Assembly: GCA_024763115.1 (NCBI GenBank)
Contig: JANTGB010000106.1
Coordinates: 1 to 7,289 of the forward strand
DNA: 7,289 nucleotides
Origin: Desulfobulbaceae bacterium
Lineage (GTDB): Bacteria; Desulfobacterota; Desulfobulbia; Desulfobulbales; SURF-16
Direction of reading: 5' to 3'
The translations under genes and the position numbers were made by a program. Below the pieces are notes generated by a model that did not search any database, was not told the origin of the DNA, and saw nothing but the letters and a program-made list of their open reading frames with translations. Shown piece by piece: positions 1-6,125 of the stretch (its first letter is position 1; each line of letters starts with the position of its first letter).

Positions 1-82
1 CAGGCTTTACGCGTAATTATATGATTAAATTCCACAAGGGCTATACTCAATAAATATATGCATCATGATTGCAGATTCAACT

Positions 83-104
83 GCCCCGAAGGGGCCTTTT
101 TTTT
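83..104 (+). terminator. Rho-independent terminator of an upstream gene
   Basis: A perfect 5-bp all-GC stem, GCCCC (83-87) paired with GGGGC (91-95), closes a GAA loop and is followed by one C and a run of eight T (97-104). This is the classic intrinsic terminator layout for + strand transcription. It should end a transcript that starts left of the window and isolate the che operon from it, so the operon needs its own promoter downstream of position 104. Confidence 0.85.
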
Positions 105-178
105 CAAGCCGAGTTTTGGAAAAAGCTTGGGACGCTTACCCCGTGAGTAGTTTCGTTACGACAAAAAAACAAATTAGC

Positions 179-208
179 TTGAAAAGTTTATCAAATTATG
201 GGCAAAAT
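179..208 (+). promoter_or_regulatory. Possible sigma70-type promoter for the che operon
   Basis: TTGAAA at 179-184 (5 of 6 to TTGACA) is followed after 18 bases by CAAAAT at 203-208 (4 of 6 to TATAAT). It lies downstream of the terminator and just left of the palindromic repeat, so a transcript from here would carry the whole repeat hairpin in its leader. The match is weak in an AT-rich stretch and could be chance. I saw no convincing sigma28 or sigma54 motif upstream of cheA. Confidence 0.22.
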
Positions 209-212
209 ATTT

Positions 213-401
213 TAAGGGCTCACGCAAAAATAACGTCGTATTCTATGGCGCAGTCTAAACATTTAGAAAAGCGATCCGCAATTATGCAATCATGAGAACG
301 TAGCTTAAGCTATGCCTGCAGTTGCAAGCAATCAGATCACTTCTCTAAATGTCAATATTATACCTTATCTCTACTAAATTTATTTTTTAGTGATCCCCTT
401 A
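213..401. repeat. Palindromic MITE-like element, upstream copy
   Basis: Two arms of about 93 bases read as imperfect inverted copies of each other and meet at the perfect palindrome TAGCTTAAGCTA (301-312). The outer ends match: AGGGCTCAC at 215-223 on the + strand and AGGGGATCAC on the - strand (399-390), each preceded by TA (213-214 and 400-401). The right arm is much closer to the copy at 7194 (63 of 69 ungapped positions for 309-377) than the left arm is to either. It has no coding capacity for a transposase. Terminal inverted repeats, TA flanks and small size fit a non-autonomous miniature transposable element; mobility is inferred, not shown. Transcribed, it could fold into one long hairpin. 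Confidence 0.75.
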
Positions 402-446
402 TGGGAAAGCTTATTTGATTTTTACTGAAATCATATTGGAATCCAG

Positions 447-3152
447 ATGACGACAAGGCCCGTATCCGCAATACTGGAAGATATTGCTGTAAAAATAATG
501 ATGGTTGAACCAGGGGACTTGTCTACTGTCGGCGAGCTTCTGGAACTGGCCGAAGAGATTTCCGGCATTGAAAATTGTCAATTGCCCCGGTTGGTGGAAA
601 TGGCCAGGGCCTTTCAGGACGCCCTGGGTCGGCTCATCATGGCCGAAATTTCCGATTCTTCGGAAAATTATGAGCATCTTGGACAGTGCGTAGCGCTGAT
701 GCAGGAGCTGGAGCGGGTCGGTCGGGAAGACGAAGGTATAACTGCCGAATTTATTGATCATCTCCAGCAGATGGGCTGCAAGGTTGATATCAAACAGCTT
801 GGCTCTGATTCTCAAGTTCAGGAAGAATCGTCCTCCACTCCGGAAAAACCGGAAATCGACACCCGCTTTCTCCAGGACAGGGAACTGCTTTCCGGTTTTA
901 TTGAAGAATCATTTGAGCACCTGGAACATATAGAAAATCTGATTCTGGAACTGGAACAAAATCCAGATGATTTGGAAACCATTAACGCTGTTTTTCGGGC
1001 TTTTCATACCATCAAGGGCACCTCGGCCCTGGTTGATCTGGAAACAATCAACCGGCTGGCCCATAGAATGGAAAATCTTCTGGACTGTGTCCGCCGGGGA
1101 AGGCGGACCATGGATCCTGTTGTTACGGATGTAGTGTTGAAGGTGCGGGACATGCTCCAGGACATGATTCAGAATGTCAAGGATGTGGCTGAACATGGAG
1201 TAGAGCATTTTCACCATTTTGATATTTCCGAACTTGTTAATCAGATTGACGAAGCAGAAAAAAACGTCGCTGTTACCGATGGTATAGATGAACAGCCGGT
1301 CTCAGCTGCTGAAGAAGCGGTCGAGCTTCCGCCGGCCGCAGCAGGGGAAGCCATTTTTCCGGGTGAAGGGTCCGTGCCTGATTTCATGCAGGATCCTGAG
1401 CTGCTCTCCGGTTTTATCAGCGAAGCCTTTGAACATCTTGAGGCTATTGAGGTTAATGTCCTTGAACTGGAGCAGAATCCTGATGATCTGGAAATAATAA
1501 ATAATATTTTCCGGCCCTTTCATACTATCAAGGGAGTTTCAGGTTTTCTTAACCTGAAAACCATCAATACCCTGGCCCATACCACGGAAAATCTCCTTGA
1601 CGACGTGCGTAACGGCATCCGTCCCATGAGTACGGAAGTAATCGATATTGTGCTGAGTGTCGGTGACGCTCTGCGAGATATGGTGCAAAATGTCAGCGAT
1701 GTTATTGAGCAGGGGCCCGGAGCCCTTAAAAAGTTTGATATAAGTGAATATATTAATACCATTAAGAGTCTGCGCGATGGCGGTGACGTTCCTCCCGATG
1801 TGCCTGTTGTCCCTCAACCAACGGATAAACAAATATCCACCGCAGCTGAAAATACCCTGGATCCTGCGGCACGGGAACAGCCTGCTCCTCCTGCCGAGAC
1901 AAAACCTGCAGACGTTTCCGGGCGGAAGTCAGCGGTTTCCCCCGGGCCGAAACACAAGAAAAGATCCAGGGCCCGGGCGGTAATCAAAGTTGATGTTGAA
2001 AAACTTGACGGGCTGGTTAACGCGGTAGGTGAGCTGGTGATCATGCAGGCTATGGTGCGGCAGAATCCGCTGGTGATCGATATAGCCGATCCCAAACTGG
2101 TTAAGGACTTTGCCCAGCTTTCCCGGATAACTACGGAACTGCAGAAGACAGCCATGTCAATGCGTATGGTTCCCATCCGTCAGACTTTTCAGAAAATGAC
2201 CCGGCTTGTCCGTGATCTGTCCAAAAAAACCAACAAAAAGGTGGATCTGGTCATGATCGGCGAAGAAACCGAGATTGATCGTAATATGGTGGATTCCATT
2301 TATGATCCCCTGGTGCACATGATGCGTAATTCAGTTGATCACGGCATTCAGACCCCTGATTTACGTAAAAAATCCGGTAAGTCTTCCACTGGAACCGTTA
2401 AACTGGCCGCCTACCAGAAAGGCGGTAACATAGTTATTGAAATTGAAGATGACGGCGAGGGGGTGGCAACGGAAAAAATCAGACAAAAGGCCCTGGAGCG
2501 CGGCCTGATACAGGAGAATGATAATTTAAGCGATTTTGAGATTAATAATTTGATTTTTCTGCCTGGTTTTTCCACAGCCGACAAGATTACCGATGTCTCA
2601 GGCCGGGGCGTGGGCATGGATGTTGTCAAAAAAGGAGTGGAAAAATTGCGGGGAACAGTGGAGTTGCAGTCAACTCCCGGCAAGGGCTCTCTCTTTATCA
2701 TGCGCCTGCCCCTGACCTTAGCAATTATTGACGGCATTATTGTTAAGGTTGGTTCCGAGCGTTATATAATTCCTACTGTGGCCATTCAGGAATCGCTTCG
2801 CCCGGCCAGGGAAAATTATAATACCGTGCATGGGCAGGGGGAAACCCTGTTGATTAGAGACAGGCTGATCCCGATAATTCGTCTGCATGAATTATTTAAT
2901 GTGGAGGCAAAATTTACTGATCCCTGTGAAGGAATTGTAGTGGTGGTGGAAAATGAAGGCCGGCAGCGGGCCCTGCTGGTGGATGAACTGCTGGGCAAGC
3001 AGGAGGTAGTTATCAAAAGTCTCGGTGGATATTTGAAAGATATTAACGGATTGGCCGGCGGTACTATTTTGAGTGACGGCCTGGTCGGTTTGATTCTCGA
3101 CCTGGCTGGATTATTCGCGGTCAGTGATGATGTTGAACCTGTGGCTGATTAA
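447..3152 (+). CDS. cheA: Chemotaxis histidine kinase CheA with tandem HPt domains
   Basis: Cytoplasmic sensor kinase of 901 residues, longer than typical CheA (about 650-700). It autophosphorylates in receptor-CheW arrays and donates phosphate to response regulators. Visible order: a helical N-terminal segment (1-113), HPt 1 (about 141-271, phospho-His187 in HTIKGTS), HPt 2 (about 313-443, His359 in HTIKGVS), a Pro/Ala-rich linker (443-510), dimerisation helices (about 512-595), and the ATPase domain with N box HMMRNSVDHG (624-633), G1 EDDGEG (667-672), GFST (707-710) and GRGVG (719-723). A CheW-like regulatory domain follows (about 757-895). I see no obvious P2 docking domain. The start is the first ATG after an in-frame stop at 426-428; the ribosome site (GGA, 6 bases upstream) is weak. 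First gene of the operon. The two HPt repeats share about 80 of 131 residues by hand count, pointing to internal duplication. Confidence 0.96.
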   Translation: MTTRPVSAILEDIAVKIMMVEPGDLSTVGELLELAEEISGIENCQLPRLVEMARAFQDALGRLIMAEISDSSENYEHLGQCVALMQELERVGREDEGITAEFIDHLQQMGCKVDIKQLGSDSQVQEESSSTPEKPEIDTRFLQDRELLSGFIEESFEHLEHIENLILELEQNPDDLETINAVFRAFHTIKGTSALVDLETINRLAHRMENLLDCVRRGRRTMDPVVTDVVLKVRDMLQDMIQNVKDVAEHGVEHFHHFDISELVNQIDEAEKNVAVTDGIDEQPVSAAEEAVELPPAAAGEAIFPGEGSVPDFMQDPELLSGFISEAFEHLEAIEVNVLELEQNPDDLEIINNIFRPFHTIKGVSGFLNLKTINTLAHTTENLLDDVRNGIRPMSTEVIDIVLSVGDALRDMVQNVSDVIEQGPGALKKFDISEYINTIKSLRDGGDVPPDVPVVPQPTDKQISTAAENTLDPAAREQPAPPAETKPADVSGRKSAVSPGPKHKKRSRARAVIKVDVEKLDGLVNAVGELVIMQAMVRQNPLVIDIADPKLVKDFAQLSRITTELQKTAMSMRMVPIRQTFQKMTRLVRDLSKKTNKKVDLVMIGEETEIDRNMVDSIYDPLVHMMRNSVDHGIQTPDLRKKSGKSSTGTVKLAAYQKGGNIVIEIEDDGEGVATEKIRQKALERGLIQENDNLSDFEINNLIFLPGFSTADKITDVSGRGVGMDVVKKGVEKLRGTVELQSTPGKGSLFIMRLPLTLAIIDGIIVKVGSERYIIPTVAIQESLRPARENYNTVHGQGETLLIRDRLIPIIRLHELFNVEAKFTDPCEGIVVVVENEGRQRALLVDELLGKQEVVIKSLGGYLKDINGLAGGTILSDGLVGLILDLAGLFAVSDDVEPVAD

Positions 3153-3177
3153 TTCTACTTTGGTAAGCGGCTAAATT

Positions 3178-3258
3178 GTAGGTTGGGTTATGAGGTTTGC
3201 CGACAAACTCGATATGCATTTAGCGCCTCAAACCCAACAAAAACTTAACCCAACCTGC
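3178..3258. repeat. GTTGGGTT-type intergenic hairpin repeat between cheA and cheW
   Basis: The outer stem pairs GTAGGTTGGGTTA (3178-3190) with TAACCCAACCTGC (3246-3258), 12 of 13 positions complementary. A second, inner AACCCAAC (3231-3238) within CCTCAAACCCAAC (3226-3238) can pair with the same left half (3182-3195, with one bulge), so two mutually exclusive hairpins are possible. The motif resembles a short dispersed intergenic repeat that I have seen in many unrelated bacterial genomes, but I cannot name a family with certainty. It fills much of the 185-base gap and may affect transcript stability or read-through into cheW. Confidence 0.75.
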
Positions 3259-3327
3259 CAGAGCCATCGTGCTGGTCTCCAAAGTGGAATTAATCAGTAA
3301 CGCATTTGGGATAAAAAGCCCGGTTTT

Positions 3328-3333
3328 GAGGGA
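3328..3333 (+). promoter_or_regulatory. Ribosome binding site that decides the cheW start
   Basis: GAGGGA lies 4 bases before the ATG at 3338. The longer reading frame opens with GTG at 3269, only 10 bases past the end of the hairpin repeat and without a good ribosome site, and its extra 23 residues do not look like CheW. The ATG at 3338 is therefore preferred. Confidence 0.7.
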
Positions 3334-3337
3334 AATT

Positions 3338-3877
3338 ATGGAAGAAAAAGCTGAAACCACGGCAGTGACCGATGAAGGGCTTGGCGCTCTTGAAGGAAAA
3401 TATCTAACCTTTGCTCTCGGCAAAGAGGAATACGGGGTAGGCATATTAAAGGTCAGAGAAATAATCGGCCTGATGGATATCACCCCGGTACCCCAGACAC
3501 CGGCCTATGTTAAAGGTGTTGTTAACCTGCGGGGCCGGGTTATTCCCATTATTGAACTGCGGGCTAAATTTAACATGGAATCTAAAAAATTTGATGATCG
3601 AACCTGCATTATTGTTGTTGAGGTTGAGGGGGCTGCGGGCTCTATTCAGGTAGGAATGCTGGTTGATTCGGTTTCCGAGGTATTGAATATTCAAAAAGAG
3701 CAGATTGAGCCTCCTCCTGTTTTCGGCTCTACCAGGTTAGACACTGAAAATATTCTCGGCATGGCAAAGCTGAAAAACGAGGTTAAAATTCTGCTGGATG
3801 TTGATCGGGTTATTGGTAAAGAAGGAGCCCTGGAGCATTTTGAGATTGATGCTGAAGATCCGGATGCCGACCAATAA
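3338..3877 (+). CDS. cheW: Chemotaxis coupling protein CheW
   Basis: Small cytoplasmic adaptor (179 residues from the chosen ATG) that bridges chemoreceptor tips and the CheA regulatory domain in the signalling array. One CheW domain covers about residues 18-160. Recognisable features are the opening strand KYLTFALGKEEYGV (21-34), the segment VPQTPAYVKGVVNLRGRVIP (51-70) with the conserved NLRG (63-66, Arg65), IIELR (71-75) and the late strand KILLDVDRVI (150-159). An acidic tail (about 161-179) follows. The length is normal for the family. It is separated from cheA by 185 bases holding a repeat hairpin and is followed after 2 bases by cheR, so cheW and cheR are probably translated together. 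CheV is unlikely because no receiver domain follows. Confidence 0.95.
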   Translation: MEEKAETTAVTDEGLGALEGKYLTFALGKEEYGVGILKVREIIGLMDITPVPQTPAYVKGVVNLRGRVIPIIELRAKFNMESKKFDDRTCIIVVEVEGAAGSIQVGMLVDSVSEVLNIQKEQIEPPPVFGSTRLDTENILGMAKLKNEVKILLDVDRVIGKEGALEHFEIDAEDPDADQ

Positions 3878-3879
3878 TA

Positions 3880-4710
3880 ATGAATTTCAGCCTGGAGCCT
3901 TTAAGTGATAAGCTGTTTAAAAAATTCAGCTCCCTGGTTTTTGCCCAGAGCGGAATTTACCTGAACTCTGAAAAGAAAGAACTGCTTAATGCCAGGCTGG
4001 GCAAGCGCCTGCGCAAGATTGGTTTTGATTCTTTTGAGGCTTACTATAATTATGTAGTTAACGATAAAAGCGGTGAGGAGATTGTTCAGCTCCTTGATTG
4101 CGTATCTACGAATTTTACCTCATTTTTCCGGGAAAAAGCTCATTTTGATTACCTGACAGCCACAGTGCTGCCCGAATTTCTTAAAAAGTCGGCGGCAAAG
4201 CGCAGACTTTCATTCTGGTCGGCAGCCTGTTCTTCGGGTGAAGAGCCTTACACCCTGGCAATTGTTATTAACGATTTCTTTATAAATAATCCCGGCTGGA
4301 ACTGTTCCGTGCTGGCTACCGACCTGTCCACCAGGGTGTTAAATACGGCCCGGAACGGAATATATGATATGAACCGGGTTGCCTCACTTCCTCCCGAGGT
4401 ACTGAAACAAAATTTTAAAAAGGGCAAAGGCAAAGGTGAAGGTTATGTAAAGGTTAAGGTTCATATCCGCAACATGATAACCTTTCAGCGTTTTAACCTG
4501 ATGCATCGTTTTGCCTGGCCGGAGCCGTTTCAGGTAATTTTCTGTCGGAATGTGATGATTTATTTCAACAAGCAGACCCAGGAGGAGCTTGTCGACAAGT
4601 TTTACAGTTGCCTGGAGCCCGGCGGCTACCTGTTTATCGGTCATTCTGAAAGCTTATCCGGCATTAAACATTCTTTTGTCAGGGCGGCTCCCGCTGTTTA
4701 CCGTAAATAG
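3880..4710 (+). CDS. cheR: Chemoreceptor glutamate methyltransferase CheR
   Basis: Uses S-adenosylmethionine to methylate specific glutamates of chemoreceptors, the 'add' arm of adaptation. 276 residues, normal for a single-domain CheR. The N-terminal helical domain (about 10-75) is followed by TNFTSFFRE (77-85), the SAM-binding loop WSAACSSGEEPYTLA (113-127), the acidic strand end ATDLSTRVL (146-154), FCRNVMIYF (221-229) and GHSES (254-258), all family hallmarks. The glycine/lysine stretch KKGKGKGEG (180-188) sits where the family's beta-subdomain has a Gly-rich turn. No TPR tail is present. The ATG is 2 bases past the cheW stop with no clear ribosome site, so translation is probably coupled to cheW. 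Confidence 0.96.
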   Translation: MNFSLEPLSDKLFKKFSSLVFAQSGIYLNSEKKELLNARLGKRLRKIGFDSFEAYYNYVVNDKSGEEIVQLLDCVSTNFTSFFREKAHFDYLTATVLPEFLKKSAAKRRLSFWSAACSSGEEPYTLAIVINDFFINNPGWNCSVLATDLSTRVLNTARNGIYDMNRVASLPPEVLKQNFKKGKGKGEGYVKVKVHIRNMITFQRFNLMHRFAWPEPFQVIFCRNVMIYFNKQTQEELVDKFYSCLEPGGYLFIGHSESLSGIKHSFVRAAPAVYRK

Positions 4711-4743
4711 GGGCTACTCACATCGTTGGCCTTGGGCATAGTA

Positions 4744-4760
4744 TAGGCTGGGTTAAGCGC
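4744..4760. repeat. Half copy of the GTTGGGTT-type repeat between cheR and cheD
   Basis: TAGGCTGGGTTAAGCGC matches the left half of the repeat at 3179 (TAGGTTGGGTTA) at 11 of its first 12 bases. I find no right-hand AACCCA partner before cheD, so this looks like a decayed or truncated copy. It lies in the only other sizeable gap of the operon. Confidence 0.45.
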
Positions 4761-4785
4761 ATTACATGCAATATCATTAACATTT

Positions 4786-4796
4786 GGAGTCGGGAG
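4786..4796 (+). promoter_or_regulatory. Overlapping ribosome binding sites at the cheD start
   Basis: GGAG (4786-4789) would serve a GTG at 4796 with a 6-base spacer, and GGGAG (4792-4796) would serve the ATG at 4805 with an 8-base spacer. Both are acceptable. ATG at 4805 is taken as the start; GTG at 4796 would add only Met-Asn-Lys. A TTG at 4784 is a third, less likely in-frame option. Confidence 0.5.
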
Positions 4797-4804
4797 TGAA
4801 TAAA

Positions 4805-5278
4805 ATGATTGTCGGCATATCCGACATGAAAGTCAGTAAGGAACCGGAGGATATGTTGATTACATATTCCCTGGGATCCTGTATTGGTCTGGTGGTCTGG
4901 GATCCGGTGGCTAAAGTAGGCGGCCTGTTGCATTATATGCTGCCTGAAGCCAGGCTGGACGAAGAAAGGGCAAAACAGCGGCCCTTCATGTTTGCCAATT
5001 CCGGTATCCCTTTGCTTTTTAAGGAGGCCTACAGGCTGGGGGCGAAGAAGAACCGAATGGTGGTAAAGGCCTTTGGCGGAGCCCGGATTATGGATTCGGC
5101 CGGAATATTTAATATTGGTAAACGCAATTACCGGATCATGCTGCGGCTTTTTGAAAAAAATAATATTACTCTGAGCAAAAAAGATATAGGCGGTTCGGTT
5201 AACCGGACCGTCAGCCTGGAAGTCGGTTCAGGAATAACCCGGCTGAAGATGCCTGGTCGGGGGGAGAGAATGATATGA
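4805..5278 (+). CDS. cheD: Chemoreceptor glutamine deamidase CheD
   Basis: Converts specific receptor glutamines to glutamates so that they can be methylated; in many species it also binds the phosphatase CheC. From the ATG the protein has 157 residues, normal for the family. The active-site region reads TYSLGSCIGL then VGGLLHYMLP, giving Thr20, Cys26 and His43, which correspond to the Thr-Cys-His set of characterised CheD proteins. FGGA (about residues 85-88) and the C-terminal GGSVNRTVSLEV segment also fit. The start could instead be GTG at 4796. Its stop overlaps the start of the next gene (ATGA), so the two are probably translationally coupled. No cheC is seen in this window, so any CheC partner must be encoded elsewhere or be absent. 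Confidence 0.95.
   Translation: MIVGISDMKVSKEPEDMLITYSLGSCIGLVVWDPVAKVGGLLHYMLPEARLDEERAKQRPFMFANSGIPLLFKEAYRLGAKKNRMVVKAFGGARIMDSAGIFNIGKRNYRIMLRLFEKNNITLSKKDIGGSVNRTVSLEVGSGITRLKMPGRGERMI
5259..5268 (+). promoter_or_regulatory. Strong ribosome binding site of the HDOD gene inside cheD
   Basis: A purine-only run, GGGGGGAGAG, lies inside the last codons of cheD and ends 6 bases before the ATG at 5275. It is the best ribosome site in the operon, suggesting the HDOD protein is well translated as well as coupled to cheD. Confidence 0.65.
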
Positions 5279-6120
5279 GCAGACTTGAAGAGATAATCAG
5301 CCTGGTTCAACATGTTCCTCCCTTTCCCAAGGTGGCTGTCAGGGTTCTCGAGTTGCTCAAGGATCCTGAGGTGGAGGCTGATCAGCCGGCCCGGATAATC
5401 CAATATGATGCCTCAATAACCGCAAATGTTCTGAAGATGTGTAATGCCGCCTATTTCGGACTGCCGAGAAAAGTTGCTTCCCTTGATGAGGCCCTGGTTA
5501 TCCTGGGCAACGCTACCCTGAAGGATATTATTATTGCCGGCAGCAGCGCCATGTTCCTGAATGGCAAGGTAGGGGCGGGATACAGGCTGGAGCAGGGCGA
5601 TATGTGGAAACATTCGGTTGCTGTCGGCATTATGGCTAAACTCCTGGTGCGTGACATAAAAGGGGTGGACTCGGGGAGCGCTTTTACCTGCGGCCTGCTG
5701 CATGATATCGGCAAGAGATTTATCAATAGTTTTATTGCTGATGATTTTGAACGGATTATTCATAAGGTGGAAGAGGAGCAATGTTCATTTACTGAGGCGG
5801 AAAAATTTTATCTTGGTATTACTCATGCCGAGCTTGGCGCCATGATTCTGGAAAAATGGGATTTCCCTCAGGAGCAGATTGAGGCAGTCAGGCATCATCA
5901 TGATCCGGACGCTTTGACACAGGCTGATCTTACCGCACTGGTGGCGCTTGCCAACAGTCTGGTTATAACCATGGGTATCGGGGTGGGTGCCGACGGTCTG
6001 GCCACTGAACTGCATGGCCGGGGGCTTGAACGGTTCGGTATAACCCCGGAGGAATTGCAGCTAGCCATGGCTGATCTGTTTATGGAGATGGAAAAGGCCG
6101 AGGATGTTATTAATTTATAG
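5275..6120 (+). CDS. HDOD-domain protein (HD-related output domain)
   Basis: Soluble protein of 281 residues made up mostly of one HDOD domain, a helical fold related to HD phosphohydrolases and common in bacterial signalling. Characteristic pieces are VPPFPKVAVRVLELL (14-28), the segment CNAAYFGLPRKVASLDEAL (56-74), DMWKHSVAVGIMAKLL (109-124), GLLHDIGK (140-147), ITHAELGAMILEKWDFP (182-198) and EAVRHHH (203-209). His113, His143-Asp144, His184 and the 207-209 histidines retain much of an HD-type metal site, so catalysis is not excluded, though most HDOD proteins have no proven enzyme activity and I saw no GYP cyclic-di-GMP phosphodiesterase motif. No membrane segment, receiver or GGDEF domain is present. 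It sits between cheD (ATGA overlap) and cheB (5 bases away), which ties it to chemotaxis or motility control; its exact job is unknown. Confidence 0.92.
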   Translation: MSRLEEIISLVQHVPPFPKVAVRVLELLKDPEVEADQPARIIQYDASITANVLKMCNAAYFGLPRKVASLDEALVILGNATLKDIIIAGSSAMFLNGKVGAGYRLEQGDMWKHSVAVGIMAKLLVRDIKGVDSGSAFTCGLLHDIGKRFINSFIADDFERIIHKVEEEQCSFTEAEKFYLGITHAELGAMILEKWDFPQEQIEAVRHHHDPDALTQADLTALVALANSLVITMGIGVGADGLATELHGRGLERFGITPEELQLAMADLFMEMEKAEDVINL

Positions 6121-6125
6121 GTAAT

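Larger units (their letters stand above)
1..446. other. Intergenic region upstream of cheA, no convincing gene
   Basis: This leader stretch is visibly richer in A and T than the genes that follow. It contains an intrinsic terminator (83-104), a weak promoter candidate (179-208) and a palindromic repeat element (213-401). The one + strand reading frame of some size (65-295, 76 codons) runs through the terminator hairpin and into the repeat and resembles no family I recognise, so I do not call it a gene. I see nothing identifiable in 105-178. The last 45 bases before cheA hold only a weak ribosome binding site. Confidence 0.7.

Noticed and set aside
36..56. Short resemblance of this stretch to the outer end of the palindromic element (AAGGGCT then ACTCAA and AAATA)
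   Set aside because: Needs gaps and covers only about 20 AT-rich bases; could be chance, so not called as a third copy.
65..295. Small + strand reading frame of 76 codons upstream of cheA
   Set aside because: It runs through the terminator hairpin and into the palindromic repeat, has no clear ribosome site and no recognisable domain; most likely non-coding.
340..377. Promoter-like words (TATAAT, TTGACA on the - strand) within the repeat arm
   Set aside because: The two words are in the wrong order for one promoter (TATAAT precedes TTGACA on that strand) and lie on the strand leading away from cheA.
411..815. 134-codon - strand reading frame opposite the cheA start
   Set aside because: Antisense to a clear CheA coding sequence and without a recognisable domain; a shadow frame.
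1814..2176. 120-codon - strand reading frame opposite the CheA linker
   Set aside because: Its Ser/Ala-rich composition is what an antisense frame of this region would give; no independent support.
3269..3337. N-terminal extension of CheW from GTG at 3269
   Set aside because: Starts just beyond the repeat, lacks a good ribosome site and adds residues unlike the family; the ATG at 3338 has GAGGGA in front.
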